Below are positions 28,761 to 39,695 of a stretch of DNA of 64,000 nt, in pieces (the stretch's first letter is position 1; each line of letters opens with the position of its first letter). The DNA comes from Strigamia acuminata (lineage: Eukaryota; Arthropoda; Chilopoda; Geophilomorpha; Linotaeniidae): the NCBI GenBank assembly GCA_949358305.1, contig OX442322.1, forward strand, positions 4,836,001 to 4,900,000. Reading direction: 5' to 3'. Made by a program: the position numbers and the translations under genes. Under the pieces are notes generated by a model. That model did no database searches. It was given only the letters and a program-made list of their open reading frames with translations, and was not told where the DNA came from.

Positions 28761-31109
28761 AGGTTGCAAAGTTTAAATTCATGAGAATTTAATAAAGTGA
28801 ATTCAGAGATAAATTGAGATTAAAACTTTAAATAAGTTTGACAAGTAACAGTTTCAAAACATATTCTATTTTCTCGAAGAAAATTAAAAACCCAGTCCTT
28901 TACAAAAGGAATTTCGAAATCTCAACCTATCACAGGTGAAAGTTCTATCGAGATAGGTTGCAATTTAATTCATTTGAATTGTAAAAGTAAATCTTGAACT
29001 AAAAGATTAACTAAAAAGATTTGGTTAAAAACAGACAACTAGATTTTCAATTTACACTTTTATGTGAAAAGTTAGGCTGATGAATTGGAAACGTTTAGTG
29101 AATTTTCTTTACTAAGTTTCGTTCGAAAATTTAAGGAATACAAAGTATTTTAAAATAAGAAATCAAAAAGTTTCGAGTGAAATAAGAATACAGATATTTT
29201 TTATGTTTGTTTTATTTGAAAAGCTAAACCTGTACAAATTTAGACGGCGGACTTCTTACCGATTTATCTTCCCACTTGAACGTTAAAATAAGATAACACC
29301 GCAACTATTTAGAAATATTTACAAGAAATTAAGTTTCCTGTAACGGTACGTCGACGCCGATATCCAGCAACCAGGCGCCGTAGCAATACGCGATGATCTC
29401 CATATCAAACGCGGCAAGAAAGCCACTCAAACCTTCGATGCAAGGTGCGAAGGAATTCTTGGAAAATTACGGCAAACAACAGATAAAAAACAGCGTAGAA
29501 ATGTTACCGAAGGTTTACAGAGATTTATTTTAAGTGTCGTGAACTTATTTTCCACTGCCGTCGGTACCCAAGATAATTTAGTTGTTTGAAAGACAACACA
29601 CTCCATTTCGCGGAAAAGATTTGCAAATCGAAATAAATATTACTTTTATCTGAAGGAATTAACTATTTTCAAAAGTACAGTTTTCTTCGGAAACAATGGA
29701 AAGATAAAAATAGCAGCGAATGAAGTTGCAGACCACGTGGAGTAGTATTTTGTCAAAAATTACAAATCACGATAAACGCTTTCCCTTGACAAAGTAAAAG
29801 ATTTCATCCTTCTTTTCTTTTTGGGAAAATTAACAGTGTTTTAAGTTTCCAACGATTTTGTTTTTCACAAATTTTGAGAATTTCTAAATGAAGTTTAGCT
29901 GTTTGAAAAAACAACGAATACTTTAGTAATCTAATAGGACATGTTCCCACTTGGAAGATTTCTTAACCGGAATAACAAATCCATTTGTGGCTACGAATTT
30001 TGCCACACGAAATATTTCCAGATCGAATATTTCTTGACCGGATTGTAGTTTTAACAAATCGGATGTTTGACTTAAACGATAAACAAGTTTAAGTGTTTCT
30101 TTCTTTTGAAAAATCAAATTAAAATAAACCACCGCTGACGAAAGATTGAATTTTTCCATTCAAGAAACTAAGAATTGAACAAGATTTATTTTTCTATTTG
30201 AACATAGATTTTATTAGGAAGAAGGAAATATTCTGGATATATTATTTTTTTTTAAAGTAAAGAATTTAGTTAATTTTCCTAAAAGCTAATGGAATATGAC
30301 CATATTTTCTAAGTAATTTTTATGTGTCAAAGTTTGATCAGAAAAACGGTTGTAATAACTTTATTTGCAATCACTAAAAGAAAAGTTCTTTTAAAAATGG
30401 AATTTTGATGCAAATCCAACCTTAAAGGGAATGTTACGTTGTGCAGAATCAATTAACAAAAATCTGAGATAAATTCATTTTATTTCATTCAAAAATAGTA
30501 GTGAAAAATCTATTACAAATATTTTTAAGAAAAATTATTTTATCAGGCAAAAGATAATTTACGTGACCTCGTGCGGACCGAGTAGTAAACTGCTTAATTG
30601 TGACATCGATACTGTTATTGTGTCACGTATTATTTGAAATTCCAACAAGTGAATTACGAATTCTGGTGCAATAAGAATGGAAGTTTGACAGTGAAGTTCT
30701 CCAGATTTGTATTTTCATTTGAAAGGTTGAATTGGGGAAATACTGCAACAGGTGAGGGTATTTACGGAAATTGCAATCTAAATATTCTTTCATCCAAAAG
30801 ATAAAAAAATTTCTGCAAAACATCTTGTTATTAGCGATAAGGGGGACGAATTATTAAAAAGAAATAATCAAAGACACGTCCTTCGTAAGTACCGCAAAGG
30901 AATAACCAATTATGAAAACAATTGTCCACACAGGAAAATTGGAACTTAGCTAGATATTTTCTCTCGAAAAATCAAAGCAATCAAAAAGATTTGATGAATG
31001 ATTTTTCACCTAAAAATCTAAAGACTGCAAATAGTTTTCTCCCGAAAACAAGTATACATTGGCACCAATAACTTTATTGTTTAAAGTGAAATCTCAAATA
31101 TTTTCTCTT
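28761..31109 (+). other. First part of the long H leader
   Basis: 2.35 kb of A/T-rich sequence without a supported gene. A second LTR-end/primer-like sequence occurs at about 28931-28965 (CACAGGTGAAAGTTCTATCG then AGATAGGTTGC). A copy of the leader motif CGGACCGAGTAGTAAACTGCT lies near 30574; it recurs near 36373 in H and near 39157 in F. The leader therefore appears to have grown by duplication. I is inserted at 31115. Confidence 0.5.
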
Positions 31110-31114
31110 GGAAA

Positions 31115-31282
31115 TGTGGTGTCGTGGAATAGGCATAATAAAGGGAGGACCGTTCATGAGCACAACATGATACAAAGTGTACCGCTTTTAATTACTAATC
31201 ATATGAAGTAACACCGGGCGCCAGGTGTCGCCTCTAATACATGCTGCCATCTAGTGGCGCCTCAGTACATCACAATATCACA
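31115..31282 (-). repeat. Element I 3' LTR
   Basis: 168 bp with plus-strand ends TGTGGTGTCG and AATATCACA. It contains a CTCF-consensus-like site on the minus strand (CCACTAGATGGCAG, plus-strand 31244-31257). It is followed inward by an A-rich purine tract on the minus strand (31283-31297). Confidence 0.93.
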
Positions 31283-31500
31283 TCACTCTTTTTTTTCAAA
31301 TCATAACAACATTTTGTACAAACATAATAATATAAATAAATTAAACTAAATGATTAAAATTTACAATGTATAGGTGTTATGCATCTCAACAATTTTTTTG
31401 GTCCAGGCCTGAACTCTTTCCTTTTCTTTTTTTCTCGAACACATTTGTTACTAATTAATAAAGTTAATTTGGCAACAACATCCATTTGAGATTTTTTTAA

Positions 31501-32019
31501 CTATCTCACATCCATTTTCAAATAATCTGGAGGTCTTCTATTCCGCTTGGACCTCCGTAATGGTCCAGGTGCTGGGCGATTCAACAGTCGGCCCCTTGGT
31601 AACGCCTCTCTCGGTGGTGACCCAGGCTGCAAATGGGTATCTGCTCGTGGTCCCTCAGGTCCCGCCTCTATTTGGATGTTGTCTTCTCCTCGAATCCCGA
31701 TGTCCTCGTCCAATGGAATGTAACGTCTTATCTTCGTTACATTTCTCTTTATAATTCGTCCATCAGACGTTTTCAACGAAACGCAATTTCCATCTTTCCG
31801 GCTAACTGTCATTAAATCGTGTTCGTAGGCCAAGTCTAATTTGTGAAATCTCGACTTCGCCACCAAAACTCTATCTCCAACCCGAATTTCACTTTCTTTA
31901 CTTTTCCGGCTGTGATCTGCAAATTGTTTTGATTTCGCTTTTTCTTCTGCATCTTTATCTTTCTTTACTTTTCCGGCTGTAATCTGCAAATTGTTTTGAT
32001 TTTGCTTTTTCTTCTGCAT
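31501..32019 (-). pseudogene. Element I integrase C-terminus, frameshifted
   Basis: It contains the integrase C-terminal beta-barrel (RVGDRVLVAK, TVSRKDGNCVSLKTSDGR) and a Pro/Arg-rich tail. It is displaced from the main pol frame by the 67-bp duplication (31892-31958 and 31959-32025). The repeat is visible in the protein as two copies of DAEEKAKSKQFAD. Confidence 0.8.
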
Positions 32020-32025
32020 CTTTAT
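31892..32025. repeat. 67-bp tandem duplication inside element I pol
   Basis: Two adjacent 67-bp copies (31892-31958, 31959-32025) differ at two positions. Because 67 is not a multiple of three, the duplication shifts the frame and disables the end of integrase. Confidence 0.88.
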
Positions 32026-33736
32026 TCTTCACGATTCGATGTAGTTTTCCTTTTTGTTCTTTCATTATTTGTGGAATTTTGTTCCTCATTTTCCGTGTGG
32101 TCATCAGTTCGTATGGTGACACTCCTGTAGTCCTATGTGGAGTGCTTCTGTACGCTTCTAGAAAAGTTCCGAGTGTTTTCTTCCAATCTTCGCCTTCGAT
32201 TTTCGCCGAACGAAACGCTTTTACAAACGATTTGTTTAATCTCTCGACTTGACCGTTGGCCTGAGGCCAGTACGGTGTGACCCTTCTGTGTTGCGTTCCA
32301 CATTCGTCCATAAAGTCACGAAACTGCTCTGAAACGAACTGCGGCCCATTGTCGGACGTCAACGTCTCGGGAAGTCCCCAACACTCGAAAGTTCCGCGTA
32401 ACCAACTTATTATCTTTTCTGCTTTCGTCGATTTTAAAATTCGTGCTTCCGGCCACCTGGAATAATAGTCCACCAGCACAATGATCGAATGTCCATCGTT
32501 GAATGGCCCGCAGATGTCCAGCGCTAAGTCCCGCCACGGCCCTCTTGGTAAAATGGTGCTTTTTATCGGCTCCGGCTTCTCTGTCACGCTGCTGTTAAAT
32601 TGACAGGCTCTGCACTGTCGCACTGCGCTCTCGACTTCGTGGTCAAGGCCCGGCCACCAGACTTTCTCTCGTAGGCGTTGTTTCGTACGTACGACGCCTT
32701 GGTGACCCCTGTGTGCCAATTCGATGACCTTCTTCCTCAACGCCGTCGGCATCACGATTCTCGTGCCGCGAAGTAATACGTCTCCCGCCATCGTTAATTC
32801 ATTTCGAATCGGTTCGAATCTTTGTAATTCTTGCGTAAACTTCGTCGCGTCCCGTAAACTCGTGGCGATTGTGCAGATCTGACCGTCGGCCCTGGAAGCA
32901 ACTTCTACGTGTTTCAAAGTCATCGCTTTCGGGATGGCGTTTTCAAGGATGAAATGCACGTATCTTTCCGTTTTTCCAATCACCGTCTTTCCTTCTCCAA
33001 CTGGAAGTAGTCTTGAAAGAGCATCCGCGATGTTTGAACTTCCTGGCCGATGTTTGACTGTAAATTCGTATGGTTGAAGTCTCAATACCCATCTTTCAAT
33101 CCGGGCACTGGGTTTAGACTTCACCGAATATATGATCTCCAAAGCTTTATGGTCCGTTATTAACTTAAACGGCATTCCAATTAAGTAGAGTCGGAACCTC
33201 TCGCAGCCCCAAACGACTGCGAGAGCTTCTTTTTCAGTAGTGGAGTAACGCCGTTCCACGTCGGATAACGTCCTGCTGGCGTATGCGATAGGCTGGTTCA
33301 ATCTGTCGACTTGCCGTTGCACGAGGACGGCTCCCAAGCCGACTGGCGACGCGTCGACTATCAGTTCCGTCTCCACGTTCTTCTTAAAGAAGGCGAGCGT
33401 TCCTGAACTGCACAAACTCTCCTTTAACTTGCTGAAAGCGTCGTTCTGCAATTTTCCCCAATCAAATACGACGTCCTTTCTTGCCATGATTCTCAGCGGC
33501 TCTGCAATGGTCGCAAAGTTTGGTATATATCTGGCGCAGTAATTGACCAGGCCCAGAAAGCTTCTAATTTCCGTTTCGTTTTTCGGGGCTGTCGCGTTTC
33601 GAACCGCTTCAACCTTTTGTTCCGCCACGGAAATGCCTTTCTTCGAGATGATATGGCCCAAAAATGTCAATCTCGTTACGCCAAACGCACACTTTTTCAA
33701 ATTTAGCGTTAATCCATTACGCATTAAAGTTTCCAA
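31955..33736 (-). pseudogene. Element I RT C-terminal part, RNase H and integrase core
   Basis: RNase H starts at VDASPVGLGAVL and includes TEKEALAVVW, TDHKALE and ADALSR. The integrase has an HHCC zinc site (HRGHQG, then CRAC) and catalytic residues in LDICGPF, SDNGPQFV and GQVERLNK. The frame is the same as the RT fragment upstream (33815-34429), separated by a TAG just before the SLDDIVV box. Confidence 0.85.
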
Positions 33737-33814
33737 TACTTTTTCTAGTCTTTCGTCGTGTTCTTTCGTCGTTCGACCATGTACGACGATATCATCAAGG
33801 CTAATTCGTGTTCC

Positions 33815-34429
33815 CTAGCAATCGGCTAAAATGTTCTGCACGATTCGCTGATACTCCTCTGGAGCACTCACGATTCCGAAAAATAATCTTTTATACTGGA
33901 ACAGCCCGCGATGAGTGACGAAAACCGTACATTTCCTCGAATTTTCTTGCAAGGGAATTTGCAAGTATCCCCACCTGCAATCTAATTTTGTTATCATTTC
34001 GGCCCCGTCTATTTCGTCCAGGACCTCATCCATGGTGGGTAATGGGTGGCGGTTGCGCTTCACGGCCTCATTCACCGCGCGCATGTTGAGGCAAATTCTG
34101 ATCGTCCCGTCCGGTTTTCGCACCGGAACCATCGGCGAAACCCATTCAGTGGCCCCGGTGACTGGCTCAATAATGTCTGCTTTTAGTAGATTATCAATCT
34201 CAATATCCACCTGTTTGCGGATATGAAATGGTATCCTTCTCACCATTTGTGCCACTGGTCTCACCAACAGGTCGACATGAAGTTCGAGTTCGTAGTCCTT
34301 CAACCTGCCAATCCCATTAAATACTTCTTTATACTTTTTAATTCGACCGCCCAAGTCATCTCGGAGTTTTCCGATTGTCTCGTCAAACAGCGTGCTGTCG
34401 TCCACCGCATTCACTATCTCGTCTTCCAA
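33815..34429 (-). pseudogene. Element I RT N-terminal part
   Basis: RT fingers and palm (IRICLNMRAVNEAV, KLDCRWGYLQIPL, RLFFGIVSAPEEYQ). It ends at a TAG at 33815-33817 immediately before the catalytic box, which itself reads SLDD where YVDD or YLDD is usual. Both changes would abolish activity. It is in frame with gag-protease upstream. Confidence 0.82.
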
Positions 34430-34459
34430 TTTTAATATTCCGAGTTGTTTCGACGTTGC

Positions 34460-35566
34460 TCATCCCAATAATGGCAATTTTCCCGATGGAACGACTAAAA
34501 ACCTCGCGTTGACTGACTTCTTCGCAGTTCCCACTTCCGCGTGAAATTCTCCGCTTACGACCAATGGCTCGTTCACTCCGTATGCAAATAAACGTGTATT
34601 AGTTGGAGTTAATTTGATGCCCTTACTTTTCAACGTGTTCCACGTCCCCTGATCGACCAGATTCACCGTCGACCCGGAATCAATCAATACATTTACTTTC
34701 TGATTTTCAATCCGTACTACAATGTCACTAGTCGACTTTCCTGCGGATACGCACCACGAATAGTCACTGTCACTTCCGTCGTGTTCACGGTCGTACTCGT
34801 TGACTCCCACGTATCGCACACGGTCCTTGTTTCCACGTTCTCGGTCAGCATTTTTCGCCCTACAAACTTTTGAAAAATGGCCAAGTTTATGGCAAAAACC
34901 GCATTCTTTATTTTTCGCGATCGTGCACTCGCTGGCTAAATGGTCATTGTGGCCGCACCGGAAACACATTTTCGCCGCTTGGGTCTTATTTTCTCGCCTG
35001 TCGTCCATGTTGTGTGGCTTCGAGTTGAACTTCCGGAACGTGCCACGCCCCTTTCGGTTTCCACGACTCTTAAAATGTTTATTTTCATTAATCGAACTTA
35101 CGGTGTTTTCTTTCGGCTTTTCTAGGCTGTCTCGCTCCATTGCGGTCGCGTGTTGTTCACTGGCTTCCGCCGAACGCGCCATGGTCAATAACGACTTCAA
35201 GGTCACCGTTGTTTCACGCAAAAGTCGTCTCCGCAATCCCTTATCGCGTCCTTTCTCAAGTACCTGATCAACGATCAAATCCTCCTCGAGTGTTGTAAAC
35301 TCACACGTCTTCGCAAAATTTTTCAACCGCGTTACGTAGCTGTCCATTGACTCCTTATCTTCTTGGCACTGTTGTCTAAATATGTGCCTTTCATAACGAA
35401 GATTTTTCCGAGGGTTGAAATACGCCGCCAACGCAAGCACTGCTGCATCGTAGGTTTTCGTGTCGTCCTCCTCAAACGTCTCGAATATTTCCTGCACAGC
35501 AGGACCAGCTAAATGCAGCAATGTAGCTAATTTTTGGTCTGGTGGCAAATTCAAATTCCCCGCCAT
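34460..35566 (-). CDS. gag: Element I Gag and protease
   Basis: The usual start would be ATG 35566 (MAGNLNLPPD); a further in-frame ATG at 35680 is cut off by a TGA 16 codons later, so the N-terminus may have been lost. It has a Mag-type capsid (QKLATLLHLAGPAVQEIF, YFNPRKNLRYERHIF), two CCHC knuckles (CFRCGHNDHLASEC, CGFCHKLGHFSKVC) and a protease with VLIDSGSTVNLVD. It ends in TGA at 34460-34462, in frame with RT, so this is probably a nonsense mutation rather than a natural stop. Confidence 0.83.
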   Translation of the reverse strand: MAGNLNLPPDQKLATLLHLAGPAVQEIFETFEEDDTKTYDAAVLALAAYFNPRKNLRYERHIFRQQCQEDKESMDSYVTRLKNFAKTCEFTTLEEDLIVDQVLEKGRDKGLRRRLLRETTVTLKSLLTMARSAEASEQHATAMERDSLEKPKENTVSSINENKHFKSRGNRKGRGTFRKFNSKPHNMDDRRENKTQAAKMCFRCGHNDHLASECTIAKNKECGFCHKLGHFSKVCRAKNADRERGNKDRVRYVGVNEYDREHDGSDSDYSWCVSAGKSTSDIVVRIENQKVNVLIDSGSTVNLVDQGTWNTLKSKGIKLTPTNTRLFAYGVNEPLVVSGEFHAEVGTAKKSVNARFLVVPSGKLPLLG

Positions 35567-35686
35567 TATTCCGCCTAATAACACTAAATACAGGTGTTTA
35601 AACAGTCTATCAACACACTCACACAATCAAAGTTCCTTGATGGCAGTTTCCAATGTTGATATCAGCGGATTCAATTCCATTTCTTT

Positions 35687-35699
35687 ATCCTCGTCGCCA
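35687..35699 (-). other. Element I primer site, tRNA-Ser
   Basis: The plus strand ATCCTCGTCGCCA matches the 13-base 3' end of a tRNA-Ser (GCT) as known in animals. One base separates it from the LTR. Confidence 0.7.
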
Positions 35700-35700
35700 A

Positions 35701-35868
35701 TGTGGTGTCGTGGAATAGGCATAATAAAGGGAGGACCGTTCATGAGCACAACATGATACAAAGTGTACCGCTTTTAATTACTAATCATATGAGGTAACAC
35801 CGGGCGCCAGGTGTCGCCTATAATACATGCTGCCATCTAGTGGCGTCTCAGTACATCACAATATCACA
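35701..35868 (-). repeat. Element I 5' LTR
   Basis: 168 bp, the partner of 31115-31282 with three differences, followed by GGAAA. A CTCF-like site lies at 35830-35843. Confidence 0.93.
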
Positions 35869-35873
35869 GGAAA

Positions 35874-37000
35874 ATTAGAGAATTAAGAGAATTTTTCTCG
35901 TAGCAAATTTAAAAGGATTATAACAAATTTTTATTTATTAAAAAGCTTTGTTAAAAAAGGGGGAGATGATGGATGTTATAAATTTATTTTTACACTCGAA
36001 AAATGGAATTTAACCCCTGAAAATGTAAAGACTTGGTCAAATTATTTTTTTGAAATCAAAAATAGATTCCAATTAAAAATGAATAATTATTTGAAAGATA
36101 ATTGAATAAGGATAAGATAGCAATATTATTGAAGTTTGAGAAAACTTTATTAAAACTATGGTTGTAAATAACATTACACACTAACGGAATAATTAAAAAA
36201 AATATTTTTGAAGAAAGTTATTTAATTAGTTGGATTGGTAAACAATCCCAAAGTTCAAGAAGATTGAAGTAAATTTATTTTATTTTTATTAAAAATACAT
36301 TTGGACATATTTACGAATATTTCTCAAAGGAATTTTATTTTATCGGTAAAACTGAAATTCGGAAGAGAACGGACTTAGTAGGGAACTGCTAATCAGGTGT
36401 AACGTCCATTATACTATTGGTTGACGGTAAATCTGCCAATCAGGAGCTAGGAGATCTAGGGATCCCCAGCCCCCTGCTATTAAAGGAGGATCAGATCAGA
36501 CATTGATCATTCGCTTCCAGACCAGACCCGCAGACGTGTTCCAGTATCCATCTTGTTGGCCTTTTTGTTCCCCGAGATTGATAATTTGCTATTTATTCTC
36601 AATGTTTAGTTATCTGTCTCGATATTTATTAGTTTGTAATTAGCTAAACATTGTTTTATGGTTGGATCAAATGAGATCCCGTATTTGGCATTGTATTGTT
36701 TAGATTTCGTTTATCGGGTTTTAGTTCTGCCCGATTATGTATCTCGTTTTCTTATTATCGCTTTATCACTTCCTGTTTTCATTTTGTAAATGCAACGTGC
36801 CTAGTTTTTCATCCAAATAAACATATGTGGTTTTCATCATGGCATTCATCATTTCCGATCCTAAAAACCCACACACCTTGACCATGCCGTCCGATTCTAG
36901 TCTCGATTCGAAATTTCTGTGCCGTAACCTGCAAAAGCTAAAGCGTATATTCGTGTTCTTTATAAATCAAGAATTAAAATTGTCAGATTTTGAATTTAGT
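35874..37000 (+). other. Second part of the H leader
   Basis: It contains leader blocks conserved with F: CGGACTTAGTAGGGAACTGC near 36373, CCAGACCAGACCCGC near 36518 and GATTCGAAATTTC near 36905 (F counterparts near 39157, 39317 and 39371). No gene is seen before the gag ATG. Upstream in-frame ATGs at 36839 and 36885 give extra N-terminal residues without similarity to F or B. Confidence 0.55.
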
Positions 37001-37185
37001 ATGGCTCAAAAACCATTGAATATGCTCGATCCAAAAAGAGAAAATAAGCGGACAAACTTAAATTTAAGTTATATTCCACGTAGCGATCAAACAGAAAAGA
37101 TTCCCGATCATTTTACTCTGTATTGTAATCGTCATGGACTGGATAAAACCCAGTTTAAAAATATAGTCGAGGCTTCAGGCTACGT
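37001..37185 (+). CDS. Element H Gag-like frame, segment 1
   Basis: It starts at ATG 37001 (MAQKPLN). It contains the group signature DQTEKIPDHFTLYCNRHGL followed by FKNIVEASGYV. The frame is interrupted by F; across the ACGT duplication it continues in frame at 46084. The start was chosen because the downstream alignment with B and F begins here. Confidence 0.68.
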
Positions 37186-37633
37186 TGTGACAAATTAGCA
37201 ATAGATGGCGCCACTGGTACTAGCGGCAAATTCAACCTCAAACTTACTATTTTCCAATAAATAGTTCACAAACATATTATTATGTTTGATACGACCAAAT
37301 GTGATTCACATCGATAATATAAAGATATATTATCAATACTTAATAAGATAAAATAGGTGTTACTGTTTTATCACCGATACATGACGAGAAACACGGTTTC
37401 GAATGTATTTCCGTTCTGTGTATCCATTTCCTGTCCCCGGTATCCAGTTCCGGTTTATGCTAAAAGATTAGCATAATCCCAATTCGCATCTCCGTATCCA
37501 CTTCCTGCGATACGAGATTGGTGGAACTTAATCCCACCAAGTATAAAACTCCCTGACAACAGGAAGTTAGTCAGTTCTTGATTTCTGGTTATTTGGTATG
37601 TTCCGCATGTCAAATAACTGTTTCTTACTCAGG

Positions 37634-37680
37634 GCATGGGCCTACCGGTCCATGCATAGCATGGCTCTGCTGAGCCATGC
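37634..37680 (+). ncRNA. Tandem RNA hairpins in the F LTR
   Basis: GCATGG (37634-37639) pairs with CCATGC (37650-37655). GCATGGCTC (37659-37667) pairs with GAGCCATGC (37672-37680). The second stem corresponds to GCATGATTC/GAATCATGC in H, with A-T to G-C and T-A to C-G exchanges that preserve pairing. The same structure is repeated at 44882-44928 in the right LTR. Confidence 0.6.
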
Positions 37681-37810
37681 AACCCCCGTCAACTGAAGGC
37701 GAAGTTCGGACTGTTAATGTTTCCGTCAAACGGTCTTGCCGAGGAGAAAGCCTCCCGCATAAGTATCCTCGTGGTCGGACAATAGAATCACGTGTGATAC
37801 CAAAGTATTT

Positions 37811-37970
37811 AGTAACCGTTAGTAGCACTGTTACTGAAAGAGATTGACTCCATCACTTGATGGTGCCAAAGCAGTCTGCATGCAAAACATGCAGTTACCG
37901 CCAGTAGCACTATGTGTTTGGGAAAGTTATATCTCTTCGGTGATGGTGCCAAAGCAGTCTACTTATGAGT
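37811..37970 (+). repeat. Duplicated structured module in the F LTR
   Basis: Each copy runs from GTAGCAC to GGTGCCAAAGCAGTCT, with a GCAC/GTGC pairing option. The first copy ends in a hairpin, CTGCATG/CATGCAG. The second follows about 83 bp later. H has the same two-copy arrangement at about 27730-27870, so the module is older than the split of the two LTR types. Confidence 0.5.
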
Positions 37971-38833
37971 AGTATCTCGGGTGATTAATTCTGTTGTGCA
38001 GAACTGCGGGCTATATCCCCCTGAATACCAGTGCCGTCTCTCACCGCACTGTTATTTAGGGCACGCGCGATACTGTTCTGCTCAGCAAGGCGAACTTTGA
38101 CGGCAATTGTGTGTTGCGATGTTTAACCTTTATTATATCCTGTAGTTGATAATAAACCTTAATTGTTTAAACTTGGCAACAAGTTAACAACCGAAGTAAG
38201 TCACGAGACTTATTTCATTGTACGACGAATCAAATTCGTAACAATAAATTGAATACAATTTATTGAGTTAATTTATTAAACTCACAACATCGCGAATTAA
38301 ATATAATTCGCAAGCGGAACCTTGGCGAATAAATGACTTCATTTATTCATTACCAATTTCCAACCCTAGTTGTGGCGGTGCACATGAGTCAACCGCACCT
38401 CTCGGATCGAGCCAGACAGCATTACACGGACCATTACACGATACGAACCAGGAACGCGAAGGAACCAGTTCCACGATTACGAAGCGCCAACGGAAGCCGC
38501 GAGGACACGGCCAGCCCGGCTATCTGATGACATCTATACTCGGTCGAGCGGGCGTTTTGCCGTTCCCGAACCCCGGATCACCAATAACCGTAATCATATT
38601 ATTTTAGGGCTGTTTTACAGCCAATTCATGTATAGTTTAACTTGTACTTAACTTGCCAAATGTCGGCATTAGAATTTGTATAACTTTTAGATTTGATTCT
38701 ATTGTTTGACAACAATAAATGTAGTGTTTTGAGAAACTTGTTGTCTTTATTTTATCTCGTATTATTCACTATTTCACGCGACTTATACCCGGTACTATCA
38801 TGCGATAGGAGTTGTGGTCATCACCGTCACACG

Positions 38834-38851
38834 TGGAGGTCCCACCGAGAT
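38834..38851 (+). other. Element F primer binding site, tRNA-Gln
   Basis: TGGAGGTCCCACCGAGAT is an exact complement of the tRNA-Gln 3' end, 2 bp from the LTR, identical to H. Confidence 0.78.
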
Positions 38852-39695
38852 AGGTTGCAAAGTTTAAATTTACCGAATTTAAATAAAAGTGAAAATTGAG
38901 ATAAATAAAGAGTATAACATTTCAAAACATTTTATATGTCTCTACTTTTGCGAAGTAGGGAATCCTCTTTAAGAACGTTGGGATTCGTGAGAACTCCAAC
39001 ATTAAAGGGAAAGTTTCGTTGTGTTGAAAAAACACTTAAAATCGAAGTAAAATTAATTTTAATTTTCACGAAAAAAGGCTTGGTAAAATGTCAATGTTAG
39101 TTGAATATTTTCGTAAGAAATATCCAATCAGTAACGAGATTGACCAGGCCAAAGTGCGGACGTAGTAGAAAACTACTAAAATAAAGGATTAGTTTCCATT
39201 TTATCATTGGATAAAATAACTTTCCACCAATAAAATACCGAGGGATTAAAGGATTATCGATCCTCGATGCCACGCGGATCCAGACTGCAGAGGACCATTC
39301 GTATCCAGACCAGACCCGCGTACACGTGTTCCAGTAGCCATCTTGACCACGCCGTCCCGTTTAGTCCCGATTCGAAATTTCCACGCCGTAGACCAGCAAA
39401 GTTAAGTGTATTCCATCTACTATTCTAATAATAGTTTAAAGCGTATTTCTTTCCAAACGCTAGTTTACCTGTAGAAGATTTCGTTTGATTTTATTCTAGT
39501 TTGATAATAGTTTAACGCGTATTAACCCACGCGAAATTTAATTTTCTTTTGTTTAAAGTTTGTCGATAGTTTAACACGTTTAACCACCACGTGGAGTTTA
39601 AGCTTAACCTTATCGAAGTGTATTGTTATTTTGAAGTGTATTTTTTATAAAGTGTGTTATCATTCTTTAGTAATAAAGAATTTAAAACTTTTATC
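38852..39695 (+). other. Element F 5' leader
   Basis: 0.84 kb, non-coding. Blocks conserved with H lie near 39157 (CGGACGTAGTAG), 39317 (CCAGACCAGACCCGC) and 39371 (GATTCGAAATTTC). A repeated phrase (AGTTTAA/GATAGTTTAACACG) occurs three to four times between 39430 and 39600. It probably contains the packaging signal. Confidence 0.5.

Larger units (their letters stand above)
31115..35868 (-). mobile_element. Element I: Mag-type Ty3/Gypsy with 168-bp LTRs
   Basis: 4754 bp flanked by the 5-bp duplication GGAAA (31110-31114 and 35869-35873). The short LTRs, two CCHC knuckles in Gag and a single gag-pol frame are typical of the Mag lineage. The LTRs differ at three noticed positions in 168 (about 1.8 percent), older than C, D, F or G. 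The coding frame is broken by a TGA after the protease, a TAG just before the RT catalytic box and a 67-bp tandem duplication in the integrase C-terminus. Confidence 0.93.
37186..38831 (+). repeat. Element F 5' LTR (1646 bp)
   Basis: It starts TGTGACAAATTAGC and ends CACCGTCACA. It is rich in hairpins and has a repeated module containing GATGGTGCCAAAGCAGTCT (37859-37877, 37942-37960). Small open frames inside are present in both LTR copies and are not considered genes. Confidence 0.95.

Noticed and set aside
37625-37828. Small open frame repeated at 44873-45076
   Set aside because: Both copies lie inside the F LTRs, are structured non-coding sequence and begin without a supported start.
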